This document shows, piece by piece, positions 1 to 7,436 of a DNA stretch of 18,019 bases. Position numbers and translations under genes: made by a program. Position 1 is the stretch's first letter, and each line of letters opens with the position of its first letter. The notes below the pieces were generated by a model. The model was not told where the DNA came from, made no database searches, and was given only the letters and a program-made list of their open reading frames with translations. The DNA comes from Elusimicrobiota bacterium (GTDB taxonomy: Bacteria; Elusimicrobiota; Elusimicrobia; Elusimicrobiales; UBA9959): positions 1-18,019 of the forward strand of contig DAOWGR010000090.1 of NCBI GenBank assembly GCA_030637365.1, in the 5' to 3' direction.

Positions 1-180
1 GGACTGAGCGATTTGAACTAATTTTTTAACAGACTTTTCCATTTTTGAATTTAAGCCGCCGGCGCCGGCTATGGAAATAGTCATGGCCGAAAGCATTAAT
101 GCCAATAAATATGATTTGGCCATCTGATAAATATAGTTCTTGTGATAGGGCGCTGCTATAAGCGTGGTTGTTTTTTTCAT
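1..180 (-). CDS. Exported protein of unknown function, N-terminal part only
   Basis: An open frame of 60 codons starts at ATG 180 and runs off the left edge without a stop. The start is supported by GAGGA about five bases upstream, 19 bases after the kamE stop, so it is probably co-transcribed. The N terminus looks like a long signal peptide: a basic start (MKKTTT), a polar stretch with a basic residue, a hydrophobic core around residues 23-38 (SYLLALMLSAMTISIAGA) and a small-residue AGA/GAG region suitable for signal peptidase I. The mature part begins GGLNSKMEKSVKKL and is lysine-rich. An inner ATG at 123 has no ribosome binding site. Too little is present to name a family. Position after kamE does not by itself imply a role in lysine use. 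Confidence 0.6.
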   Translation of the reverse strand, partial: MKKTTTLIAAPYHKNYIYQMAKSYLLALMLSAMTISIAGAGGLNSKMEKSVKKLVQIAQS

Positions 181-199
181 ATTTTCCTCGATTTGTTTA

Positions 200-934
200 T
201 CAATTGTTAATCATTTTTTCCTGTAGCGTTTTTATTATAAAAGTTGCCACATCTTCCGCGTAAGTTCCGGCGCCAAAACCCGCGTCATAGCCCAATTCTT
301 TGGCGAGTTTATTGCTTATTCGCGGTCCTCCGGCTATTATGATAAATTTGTCTCGCAGTTTTTCCGCTTCCGCCATTTCAATAAGTTCGGTCATATTTTG
401 AATATGAATATCTTTTTGCGTTACTATTTGCGATACGAGTATCGCGTCCGCTTTTATTTTTTGCGCGCGTTCCAAAAGTTTATCATTGGGGATTTGGGAA
501 CCGAGATTAAAGGTTTCAAGCATGGGATATCTTTCAAGCCCGAAATGATGATTGTAGCCTTTCATGTTTAAAATGGCGTCTATGCCAACCGTATGAGCGT
601 CAAAACCGGTGCAGGCTCCGACTATTTTTAATTTTCTTTTGAAATGTTTTTTTATGAAGTCGGTTATCTCATCCATGGATAAGGATTTTTCCACAGCTTC
701 ATGATATTCGACTTTATCATAATCAATGGATACTTCCGTTTTCGCGTAGGCGACAAAAAAAGTGAAATTTTCCGAAAGAGGCGAAGCGTGAACTATTTGG
801 CAGTTTGTAAAACCGAGTTTGCTTACATATATTTTTGCCGCTTCTTTCGCTTTGCCGCCGCATTTAATAGGCAAAGTAAAAGAAAGCTGAATCGCTCCGT
901 CATCCAGTGTATCGCCATAAGGTTTAATAAACAT
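200..934 (-). CDS. kamE: Lysine 5,6-aminomutase beta subunit (B12-binding)
   Basis: This is the cobalamin-binding subunit of the adenosylcobalamin- and PLP-dependent mutase that moves the terminal amino group of beta-lysine to give 3,5-diaminohexanoate. The B12 'base-off/His-on' motif DxHxxG is visible as D112-A-H114-T-V-G117. K125 (in NMKG) lies 11 residues after the cobalt-ligand histidine, the same spacing as the PLP-binding lysine (K144) after H133 in the Acetoanaerobium sticklandii enzyme, so the PLP Schiff-base lysine is probably K125. The C-terminal half (IIIAGGPRIS, GFGAGTYAEDVATFI) matches a Rossmann-like B12 domain. At 244 residues it is slightly short for the family. ATG 934 is preceded by a strong GGAGG. 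Unusually it is separated from its partner kamD by an ankyrin gene. Confidence 0.95.
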   Translation of the reverse strand: MFIKPYGDTLDDGAIQLSFTLPIKCGGKAKEAAKIYVSKLGFTNCQIVHASPLSENFTFFVAYAKTEVSIDYDKVEYHEAVEKSLSMDEITDFIKKHFKRKLKIVGACTGFDAHTVGIDAILNMKGYNHHFGLERYPMLETFNLGSQIPNDKLLERAQKIKADAILVSQIVTQKDIHIQNMTELIEMAEAEKLRDKFIIIAGGPRISNKLAKELGYDAGFGAGTYAEDVATFIIKTLQEKMINN

Positions 935-950
935 AGATTATTTCCTCCAA

Positions 951-1020
951 ATAACTGCAGGTTAAGATTAAGGTCAAGACAAAGGATATGGAAACTCCTT
1001 ATTCCTCAATCTAAATCTTG
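951..1020. repeat. Hexad-periodic palindromic spacer repeat upstream of kamE
   Basis: On the plus strand, successive six-base units GGTTAA, GATTAA, GGTCAA occupy 960-977 and decay afterwards. A hairpin AAGGA/TCCTT (982-1000) follows, then a rough inverted copy (CCTCAATCT, AAATCTT). The same hexad family occurs in the 7437-7541 spacer. The block lies between the ankyrin gene and the kamE ribosome binding site, so it would sit in the mRNA of the cluster. Confidence 0.5.
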
Positions 1021-1059
1021 CGTAGCTTCATTGATTACTATCCACCTTCACCTGTCGTT

Positions 1060-1647
1060 TTACTCTTTTGCACCGTTTTCCACAAGCATTTTCACAATAT
1101 CTTTATGATTATTTTTTTTAGCCCAAAGTAAAGCGGTATCGCCGTTGTTTTTTTTCGCGTTAATATCGGCGCCGTTTTTTATAAGCATATGCGCGATCTC
1201 CGCGTGTCCGTTCGCGGCGCTCATCAAAGCGGTTCGTCCGTCTTTGGTTTTGGCGTTAATATCGGAGCCTTTTTTTATCAGCATTCGCGCGATATTCGCA
1301 TGCCCGTATGCCGCGCTCATTAAAGCGGTAGCTCCATTTCCTTTTTGCGCGTTAACATCGGCGCCTTTATCCAACAGTAATTTTACAATCCGGTCATGTC
1401 CGCCGGCGGCGCTCATCAAAGCCGTTCGTCCGCTTTCACTTTTCATATTAACGCCCGCGCCTTTTTCCATAAGCAGTTTTACAATTTCCGCATGGCCGTT
1501 GGCGGCTTCCATTAAAGCGGTTACGCCAAATTTATCTTTTGTATTGACGTCAAAACCGGCTTCAAGAAACATTTTTATTTTATTTAAATCGCCTTTGCCC
1601 GCCGCCTTAATAAAATCATTAACATTCATGTCTTTATTTTCTTCCAT
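1060..1647 (-). CDS. Cytoplasmic ankyrin-repeat protein between kamD and kamE
   Basis: A 195-residue protein made almost wholly of ankyrin repeats: one diverged N-terminal unit (DFIKAAGKGDLNKIKMFLEA) followed by about four canonical 33-residue units (TALMSAA.GH..I..LLI.KGADINAK) and a C-terminal cap (TALLWAKKNNHKDIVKML). No signal peptide or membrane segment is visible, so it should be cytoplasmic and act by protein-protein contact. The DNA of the units is itself repetitive with a 99-base period. ATG 1647 has AAGGA about ten bases upstream. It sits between the genes for the two subunits of lysine 5,6-aminomutase, which is not their usual arrangement. Either it was inserted by chance or it serves the complex; the sequence does not decide this. 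Confidence 0.85.
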   Translation of the reverse strand: MEENKDMNVNDFIKAAGKGDLNKIKMFLEAGFDVNTKDKFGVTALMEAANGHAEIVKLLMEKGAGVNMKSESGRTALMSAAGGHDRIVKLLLDKGADVNAQKGNGATALMSAAYGHANIARMLIKKGSDINAKTKDGRTALMSAANGHAEIAHMLIKNGADINAKKNNGDTALLWAKKNNHKDIVKMLVENGAKE

Positions 1648-1687
1648 ATATTTGTTTTCCTTAAATGACTTTTTAAATTGGTGTTAC

Positions 1688-1719
1688 TTCGTGCCTCTGT
1701 GCCTTTATGCCTTGCCGCC
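1688..1719. repeat. Octad-periodic repeat overlapping the kamD stop
   Basis: Four successive eight-base units on the plus strand: TTCGTGCC, TCTGTGCC, TTTATGCC, TTGCCGCC. The kamD stop codon (1705-1707) lies within the third unit, so the last KamD residues and its stop are part of the repeat. Confidence 0.5.
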
Positions 1720-3273
1720 TTTCTTTATGCCCAGTTTCTTTTTTAAATAATTTTCCACGGGATTATAATAATCAGAGCCTTTTTCATAAACTCCCTCCAA
1801 CCCCTTTCCTCCATTTTTCGGCCTTTTGACTTCCGCGAACATTCCTTTTTCAATAGCGTTAAAAAGCCCCGCTTTTTGTATTTTCGCGAGCATCGCGATA
1901 GCGTCATCCAAAACCGTTTTCGCTCTGTTAACTATTATTCCGTTTTTTTTAAATTCCAGTTCTTCATAAAGCCCGTCAATATTATTGTGCACATATTTCG
2001 CGTTTTCCAGAGCGAGAGCTCTGTCCTGAAGATAAGGCGTGTGAATGGCTTCGGTCAGCATACCCAAGAGCGCTATTGATTGATTGGTGGCTTTGGTTAC
2101 AAAGTTAAACATGGTGTTCATCGCGTAGCCCTTAAAAATATCGCCGGTCATAAATTTTGTCGGCGGCATATATTTTAAAGGATGATTGGGGAATATCTCC
2201 CGCGCCATAAGCGCTTGCGCGTATTCATAAAGAAAGCCGTTTTTTGTGGTTGGATCCATTTCAAAAGCGTGGCCGAGTCCCATAAGTTTTACCGGCATTC
2301 CGGCGTTAAAGGCGAATTGCTCGTTTATCAATTGGGATGTGAGAACACTGTGAGCTTTTTCAATGGCGTCGGAAGTGGTTAAATAATTGTCTTCGCCTGT
2401 ATTTATGGCAATATCCGCCGCGGCGTTTATCATTCTTGAAAAATTTTGGTCGGTAAATGTGCGGTACATGTTTATATCGCGAAATAAAATTCCGTACATT
2501 GAATCGTTCAGCATCATATCCAGTCTTTCAAAGGCGCCCATAGCCGCTATTTCCGGCATGCATAAGCCCGAAGCATAGTTAACCAATCTTATATATCGTT
2601 TTTCTTTTTCCGAGGTTTCATCAAGAGCTTTTCTCATTATTTTGAAATTTTCCTGTGTGGCATAGGTTCCGCCAAAGCCTTCGGTGGTTGCGCCATAAGG
2701 CACATAATCAAGCAGGCTTTGAGCGGTGCTTCTTATTACCGCCACAATATCCGCGCCTTGATAGCCGGCGGCTTGCGCCTGCGCGACATCTTCATGAATA
2801 TTTCCGGTCGCGACTATTACATATAGGAGAGGGGATTTATCTTTATACTGTTTTAGTTTTTTATTTCGGAATTTAACATTTGCCGTTATTTTTTCATTAA
2901 GTTCATCCAATAATTCCGAGGCTTTATTAGCGATATGTTTTTTGTCCGTAAATTCCATTTCAACTATATTCGCGCCGGCAAGTATTCTTTTATTAAGTTC
3001 TGCCTGAGATATGCCGAGTTTCACAAGAGCGTTTAAATAATATCTTGAAGCGCCGCGCGTCAGATTGTCGCAGCATTGTTGCGCGATTATATTCGCTGTC
3101 GGAACGCCGTTTGAATCGGCGCCGTCTGCGCCCAAAAGCCTTAAAGAGGCTCTTTCCACAGCGATCGTTGTGTGCGCGTCAATAAATTTTTGCACCGGCT
3201 TGATAATATCTTTTGAAATTTGTCTGGCTTTGGATATTTTTGTTTTTGACAGGGATAACTTGGATTTAACCAT
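1705..3273 (-). CDS. kamD: Lysine 5,6-aminomutase alpha subunit
   Basis: The large subunit of the B12/PLP-dependent aminomutase, which forms the TIM-barrel active site that works with KamE. The 522-residue length matches the family (about 515-520). Recognisable blocks include VERASLRLLGADGAD near residue 40, the glycine-rich TEGFGGTYATQ around 195, and MGLGHAFEMDP in the C-terminal half. The start ATG (3273) overlaps the stop of kamC in the arrangement ATGGTTAA, indicating translational coupling. The C terminus (KKKLGIKKGGKA) is basic and is partly encoded by a short eight-base repeat that includes the stop codon, so the last residues may be a late addition. Substrates are beta-lysine and possibly D-lysine, as known for the family. 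Confidence 0.95.
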   Translation of the reverse strand: MVKSKLSLSKTKISKARQISKDIIKPVQKFIDAHTTIAVERASLRLLGADGADSNGVPTANIIAQQCCDNLTRGASRYYLNALVKLGISQAELNKRILAGANIVEMEFTDKKHIANKASELLDELNEKITANVKFRNKKLKQYKDKSPLLYVIVATGNIHEDVAQAQAAGYQGADIVAVIRSTAQSLLDYVPYGATTEGFGGTYATQENFKIMRKALDETSEKEKRYIRLVNYASGLCMPEIAAMGAFERLDMMLNDSMYGILFRDINMYRTFTDQNFSRMINAAADIAINTGEDNYLTTSDAIEKAHSVLTSQLINEQFAFNAGMPVKLMGLGHAFEMDPTTKNGFLYEYAQALMAREIFPNHPLKYMPPTKFMTGDIFKGYAMNTMFNFVTKATNQSIALLGMLTEAIHTPYLQDRALALENAKYVHNNIDGLYEELEFKKNGIIVNRAKTVLDDAIAMLAKIQKAGLFNAIEKGMFAEVKRPKNGGKGLEGVYEKGSDYYNPVENYLKKKLGIKKGGKA

Positions 3274-5071
3274 ATTTTTTCTCCATGATTTTTTTCGCGA
3301 GCCGAATGATTTTGGCGTTCATTCCCAGAATTTTGGCTATTTTTATGGCATCGCAAATCTTTTTTTTATCATTGTCTCTGATTATTTCATAGCGCATGAA
3401 TTTATTTATCATTTTCAGCTTTTCGGTTAAAGAGGTTTCATGAGGTTTGGCCGTTTGCCTGCCCGCTGATGTAGTAGTGGCGGGATGGGCAGAGCCCCCT
3501 GACACGGCACCCGGCATAGCCTTGGCCGTTTTGATGGACATAGTCCGTGACACGGCACCCGGCATAGCCTTGGTCGTCCGATGTGCATAGCACCTTGTTA
3601 CGACACCCGGCATAGCCTTGGCCGTTTGATGGGCAGAGCCCCCTGACACGGCACCCGGCATAGCCTTGAAATATTTTTCAAAAGCGGCATTGTCAAAGCC
3701 CTTCATCTTTAGCAGAGCGGCGTTTTTATTTTCAGGCAAATCTGAAAAATGAGTGGATATAAACATAAAAGCGTTTGGATTTTTAGAGAAAGTTTCTATT
3801 ATGGCCGATAATAGAGCGGTTGCTTCGCCGGAATTTGTGGTTTTGGCGAATTCATCCATAAAAATAAGAGATTTTTGCGTCAAATCGTCGCTATCCATAA
3901 ATCCCAGCGTTTCAAGTCCAAAACCGCTTAACCCGCCGGAATTTTCATCAGACAGATTGCCGGCGAAAGATATTTTTTTAAAAACCTGTGTTTGATAATA
4001 TTCGGCGGGGACAAAAAAGCCCATTTGAGCTAAAATCTGGAAGAACGCCGCGGTTTTTAAAAGCACGGTTTTTCCTCCCATATTGGAGCCTCTTATTGAA
4101 TTTATTCTTTTGGGGAAAGAAGCGGACAGCGGCGTGTATTTAAGCCGCATTTGTTTCAGTTTTGATTTTAGCGGAATGAATTTCGCGTTTTTGAAAATTA
4201 TTCCGCCGGATTTTGTCAATGTGGGGCGAACCATGTCAAATTTTCCGCTCAGGCGGGCTTTCGCAATAAGAATATCCGTTTTTTCCAGCAGTGTGGCGTA
4301 GAGAACCAATGCTTTTAGGTCTTTCTTGGCCGCGGAAGCGATACTCTTTATAATTTCTTTTTCAATCGATTTTTCTGTTCTGTTTAAAAGCTCTTTTTCC
4401 GCGGATAATTTTAAAAAGCGTTCTCCAAAAACGGGTTTGATTATTATGTTTTCACTGTCATAGGCGTCAATGAAAAGGCTTTTGTTTTTATAGTATTTAT
4501 CTCCCGACGCGGCGCCAATAATCAAAAAATCTTTGAGATGAAAATCAAGTCCGAGCAAAGCCGTTTCTTTCAGTTTGGTTTTTCTGATTTTTGCCAATTC
4601 ATCGGCCGTTTTCAAAATTTCGCTTCTTACTTTTTTTAATTCGGGGCTATATGAATCCGAAATATAAAATGTTTCTCCTTTCCCCCCTTTCATAAGCAAA
4701 GAGAGCAATTTGTCGGATGCCCATTTTATTTTTAGATTTTTCTTTAATTTCGCCGGTAAAAGATTAAAAACGGCTTTTGAATGTGAAAGGAATTTTTTGA
4801 GCAGAAAAATATCGGAAACTTCCGCGCAACGATTATAGTCAAAGCTTAATAACGGAATTTCGCGAAAATGATTTTCAATGCGGTCAAAGAGAACGGTATC
4901 CTTTTCCATGAAAGCGATAAAATCGCCAATCAGAGAATACTCTTTAGCCAAAATTTTCATATCATTGAAAACAACTCGTTTTTCTTTTGCCAGTTTGCCA
5001 AAAGGAGTAAGCGGCTTAAAAAAGCCGTAGAAATCTTCAAGTTCCGAAAATTTATATATTTTATTCGGCAT
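3266..5071 (-). CDS. kamC: MutS-like ATPase of the lysine 5,6-aminomutase operon, with an internal 16-residue repeat
   Basis: A MutS-family ATPase domain without the mismatch-recognition part. Walker A is GSNMGGKT (about residues 328-335), the Walker B segment is LIFMDEF near 402, and a signature-like STHFSDL follows. MutS-like genes called kamC are known neighbours of kamDE in lysine fermenters; a role in servicing or reactivating the B12 enzyme has been suggested, and here that is inference from context. The start overlaps the kamB stop by 11 bases and the stop overlaps kamD. Odd feature: residues about 469-541 are four imperfect 16-residue repeats (KAMPGAVSGGSAHQTA type) wedged between the ATPase domain and the C-terminal helical segment. 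Without them the protein is about 528 residues. The repeat is low in hydrophobics and probably a solvent-exposed linker. Confidence 0.85.
   Translation of the reverse strand: MPNKIYKFSELEDFYGFFKPLTPFGKLAKEKRVVFNDMKILAKEYSLIGDFIAFMEKDTVLFDRIENHFREIPLLSFDYNRCAEVSDIFLLKKFLSHSKAVFNLLPAKLKKNLKIKWASDKLLSLLMKGGKGETFYISDSYSPELKKVRSEILKTADELAKIRKTKLKETALLGLDFHLKDFLIIGAASGDKYYKNKSLFIDAYDSENIIIKPVFGERFLKLSAEKELLNRTEKSIEKEIIKSIASAAKKDLKALVLYATLLEKTDILIAKARLSGKFDMVRPTLTKSGGIIFKNAKFIPLKSKLKQMRLKYTPLSASFPKRINSIRGSNMGGKTVLLKTAAFFQILAQMGFFVPAEYYQTQVFKKISFAGNLSDENSGGLSGFGLETLGFMDSDDLTQKSLIFMDEFAKTTNSGEATALLSAIIETFSKNPNAFMFISTHFSDLPENKNAALLKMKGFDNAAFEKYFKAMPGAVSGGSAHQTAKAMPGVVTRCYAHRTTKAMPGAVSRTMSIKTAKAMPGAVSGGSAHPATTTSAGRQTAKPHETSLTEKLKMINKFMRYEIIRDNDKKKICDAIKIAKILGMNAKIIRLAKKIMEKKYG
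3447..3665. repeat. Tandem array of a 48-bp structured repeat inside kamC
   Basis: Four units on the plus strand: A 3447-3521 (48 plus a 27-base insertion at 3457-3483), B 3522-3569, C 3570-3617, D 3618-3665. Each begins TTGGCCGT or a close variant and ends GGCATAGCC, followed by TTG. A without its insertion and D are identical over 48 bases. Each unit contains a short hairpin with a three-base loop: GGGC-AGA-GCCC (A, D), GGAC-ATA-GTCC (B), GTGC-ATA-GCAC (C). The stems differ but always pair. All lengths are multiples of three, so the kamC frame stays open. Confidence 0.9.
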
Positions 5072-5936
5072 ATGGATTGAATATTATTTTTTTCATTATC
5101 TCCGGAGAATTAAGAGCTTTTTTAAAGTCCTCTTTTGAGATATTATACAAATTGACAATGAATGACGATAATTCAAATTTTTCTTTGAAATAAAGCCGAT
5201 ATTTTTGTGAAAGATTTTGCCAATCGCCATATGGGAGAAATACTTTGGTGAAGTCTTCAAAAATTACGATTTTGGCATCGCTTTTAATGAGGCCGATTTT
5301 CTTTTTTGTAATCGCGCCGTTTAAACGCGTCGTGATTTCCGATTTTTTTCCTTCGCGGGCGCGGGGCTCGTATATAGGTGTTTTCCAAAGACGGTAAATA
5401 AGTTTTATGGAATTTGCAATGGAATTCAAATTTTCAGGGCCCGCTTTGGCGACATAGAGAAAATGAGAATTATTTTGCGCGGAAACTTGCGTTATCCTAT
5501 TGATTGCTCCGTCCACCAATATCGTTCGTATTTTATGTTTTTTTATGTCGCCGAGAATATCGGAAAGCTGAAGATTGTTTTGGGGGCCTATCAGTTCCAC
5601 ATAGCCGTTTCTTAAAACTTTAAGAAGCATGAGTTTTCCCAAGACAGTGGAACAAGGATAGGTATTAAGAATTTTAAATGAGGCGTCCGACTGTTTTACG
5701 GATGAATCCGTTGACAGGAGAATATCTCCTTTGAGGGCGAAAATTTTCGGTTTTGGAGAGCCAAAAGTTTGATCCGTTTTCTCTCCGTCCACGCCAATGC
5801 TTAAATAGGCTATCGTTTCCGTTTTTCTAAGGCTTGAGGCGGCATAATTCAGGAATGTGGTTTTTCCGGCGTTTTTTTTAGAGCCGATGATAAAAGTGGT
5901 TTTATTCCTAAGAAGTTTCTTGAGGCTTTGTGACAT
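5061..5936 (-). CDS. kamB: P-loop NTPase of the lysine 5,6-aminomutase operon (KamB-like)
   Basis: A 291-residue protein with a Walker A loop GSKKNAGKT (about residues 18-26) and a possible Walker B segment TILVDGA further on. No membrane segment is visible. Genes of this type (kamB) precede the MutS-like kamC in lysine-fermentation clusters; the function is not firmly established, and chaperone-like or reactivating work on the B12 mutase is a suggestion from context. I chose ATG 5936, preceded by GGTGGA seven bases upstream; the open frame also extends to a TTG at 5975 with no clear ribosome binding site, which would add 13 residues. The stop overlaps the kamC start by 11 bases, so the two are probably translated in coupled fashion and may act as a pair. 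Confidence 0.75.
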   Translation of the reverse strand: MSQSLKKLLRNKTTFIIGSKKNAGKTTFLNYAASSLRKTETIAYLSIGVDGEKTDQTFGSPKPKIFALKGDILLSTDSSVKQSDASFKILNTYPCSTVLGKLMLLKVLRNGYVELIGPQNNLQLSDILGDIKKHKIRTILVDGAINRITQVSAQNNSHFLYVAKAGPENLNSIANSIKLIYRLWKTPIYEPRAREGKKSEITTRLNGAITKKKIGLIKSDAKIVIFEDFTKVFLPYGDWQNLSQKYRLYFKEKFELSSFIVNLYNISKEDFKKALNSPEIMKKIIFNPYAE

Positions 5937-6056
5937 AAATATCCACCATTTGGCGCAATATTCATAAGCGCTCAATTTTTCGCGGCGTTTGCCTGTTCAC
6001 TGATTGGTGTTTCGCCAAACACATGACGCAATAGAGTTCTTTACTGTTTCCGGCTT

Positions 6057-6091
6057 TTTTCCGTTGTCCGCTCTCTGCTATCTGATTTCTA
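6057..6091. repeat. Heptad-periodic repeat abutting the kamA stop
   Basis: Successive seven-base units on the plus strand: TTTTCCG, TTGTCCG, CTCTCTG, CTATCTG, ATTTCTA. The last three bases (6089-6091) are the complement of the kamA stop codon. The rest of the 5937-6088 spacer holds a small hairpin GTGTTT/AAACAC (6007-6022) without a T-run and no other gene that I can see. Confidence 0.4.
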
Positions 6092-7420
6092 ATTTGCCTT
6101 TGTTTTTATATGCCTCTTGATTCTTCTGAGATTTGCCGGCTCCATGGTCAATTTCTCGCCGTTTAAAAGTTTTGCCACTCCGTCTATCGGTTTATATAAA
6201 TCACTGTCGCAGAATTCGCAATTAGCGCAATCGGAAGATTTATAGTCCGAAGGTTCACTGTAAGCTGAAATAACGCCCTCATAATTTCTAAGCACGACTC
6301 TTTTATCGGACATTGAAATCAAATAATTGGGCATTACCGGAGTTTTTCCGCCTCCGCCGGGCGCGTCAACAACAAAAGTCGGAACAGCCATGCCGGTGGT
6401 GTGCCCCCTTAAATTTTCAATGATTTCCACGCCTTTTGAAACAGTGGTTCTAAAATGGCTGATTCCTTCGGACAAATCACATTGATACATATAGTAAGGT
6501 TTTACTCTGGCCATTAAAAGGTCATGGACCAGTTTTTTCATTGTTTGGGGGCAGTCATTGACTTTATTTAGAAGAACGCTTTGATTGCCTAACGGGATTC
6601 CGGCGTCGCTAAGTTTAGCGCAGGCGTTAAAAGCCGAGGGTGTCATTTCTTTCGGATGATTAAAATGGGTGTTCACATAGATAGGCTGATATTTTTTCAG
6701 CATATTGACCAGAGAATCGGTTATTCTCATAGGCATAACGACGGGGATTCTGCTGCCGATTCTTATTATTTCAACATGGTCGATTTCCCTGATTCTTTTT
6801 ATAACGGATTCCAAGGCTTCATCCGTCAAAACAAAAGGATCTCCGCCGCTGATAAGCACATCTCGGACTTCTTTGGTTTCTTTTATATATTCTATCGCTT
6901 TATCCAAATTGGCCGGTTCCATATGCATATCTTCAAAGCCCACGAGCCTTCGTCTTGTGCAATGGCGGCAGTTCATTGAACACATATTGGTAACCAATAA
7001 AAGAACTCTGTCGGGATATCTGTGAGTGAGGCCGGGAACGGGAGAATCTATGTCTTCATGCAGTGGATCGTTCAAATCCGAAATATCATTTTTCAGTTCA
7101 AGTCCGCGGGGAATGGCCTGAAGTCTTACCGGACATAACTTGTTTTCTTTGTCCATTAAAGCGGCATAATACGGAGTGATGGCCATTCTGAATTTTTTAA
7201 GGCATTCCTTCAATTCTTTCTTTTCTTGAACATCTAAAGAAACCACTTTTTCAAGACTTGGAATATCGCGTATAACATTTTCAAGCTGCCATTTATAATC
7301 ATGCCATTGAGCGTCGGTGATGTTTTTCCAAAGAGGAATATCTTTCCAGTTGACTTTCTTGGCCGTTTGACGCGCATCGCGCTTTGGCGCGGCGTTCGAT
7401 ATGGTCTTGTGATTTTTCAT
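6089..7420 (-). CDS. kamA: L-lysine 2,3-aminomutase
   Basis: A radical SAM, PLP-dependent enzyme converting L-lysine to L-beta-lysine, the first step of the pathway. The 4Fe-4S cluster motif is C147-SMN-C151-RH-C154, the SAM-contact motif is SGGDPF (191-196), and the PLP lysine lies in PGGGGK as K359. Substrate-binding aspartates are present in YQCDLSEG (D315) and FVVDAPG (D352), and cysteines 398, 401 and 404 fit the zinc site near the C terminus. At 443 residues it is longer than many because about 24 residues precede the conserved WKDIPLWKNITDAQW start; this extension includes a decayed copy of the 48-bp repeat (residues about 5-20, KTISNAAPKRDARQTAK). ATG 7420 has GGAG six bases upstream. 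Confidence 0.96.
   Translation of the reverse strand: MKNHKTISNAAPKRDARQTAKKVNWKDIPLWKNITDAQWHDYKWQLENVIRDIPSLEKVVSLDVQEKKELKECLKKFRMAITPYYAALMDKENKLCPVRLQAIPRGLELKNDISDLNDPLHEDIDSPVPGLTHRYPDRVLLLVTNMCSMNCRHCTRRRLVGFEDMHMEPANLDKAIEYIKETKEVRDVLISGGDPFVLTDEALESVIKRIREIDHVEIIRIGSRIPVVMPMRITDSLVNMLKKYQPIYVNTHFNHPKEMTPSAFNACAKLSDAGIPLGNQSVLLNKVNDCPQTMKKLVHDLLMARVKPYYMYQCDLSEGISHFRTTVSKGVEIIENLRGHTTGMAVPTFVVDAPGGGGKTPVMPNYLISMSDKRVVLRNYEGVISAYSEPSDYKSSDCANCEFCDSDLYKPIDGVAKLLNGEKLTMEPANLRRIKRHIKTKAN
7359..7406. repeat. Decayed copy of the 48-bp structured repeat in the 5' end of kamA
   Basis: The first 12 bases (TTGGCCGTTTGA) match unit D of the kamC array exactly. A hairpin GCGC-ATC-GCGC occupies the conserved stem position, about half of the remaining bases match, and TTG follows exactly 48 bases after the first base, as in every other copy. 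It is in frame and encodes the end ARQTAK, also seen at the end of the kamC array (GRQTAK). Confidence 0.6.
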
Positions 7421-7436
7421 AGAAGCTCCGTAAAAA

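Noticed and set aside
1145..1750. Plus-strand open frame of 201 codons opposite the ankyrin gene
   Set aside because: Its repetitive product mirrors the ankyrin repeats on the other strand, and it crosses the kamD 3' end.
3447..3665. CRISPR array
   Set aside because: The units are contiguous with no unique spacers, lie inside a coding frame, and no cas genes are present.
6901..6930. TTGGCCGGTTCC in kamA as another copy of the 48-bp repeat
   Set aside because: Only the first seven bases match, no stem stands at the expected place, and the bases encode conserved KamA residues (MEPANLDK).
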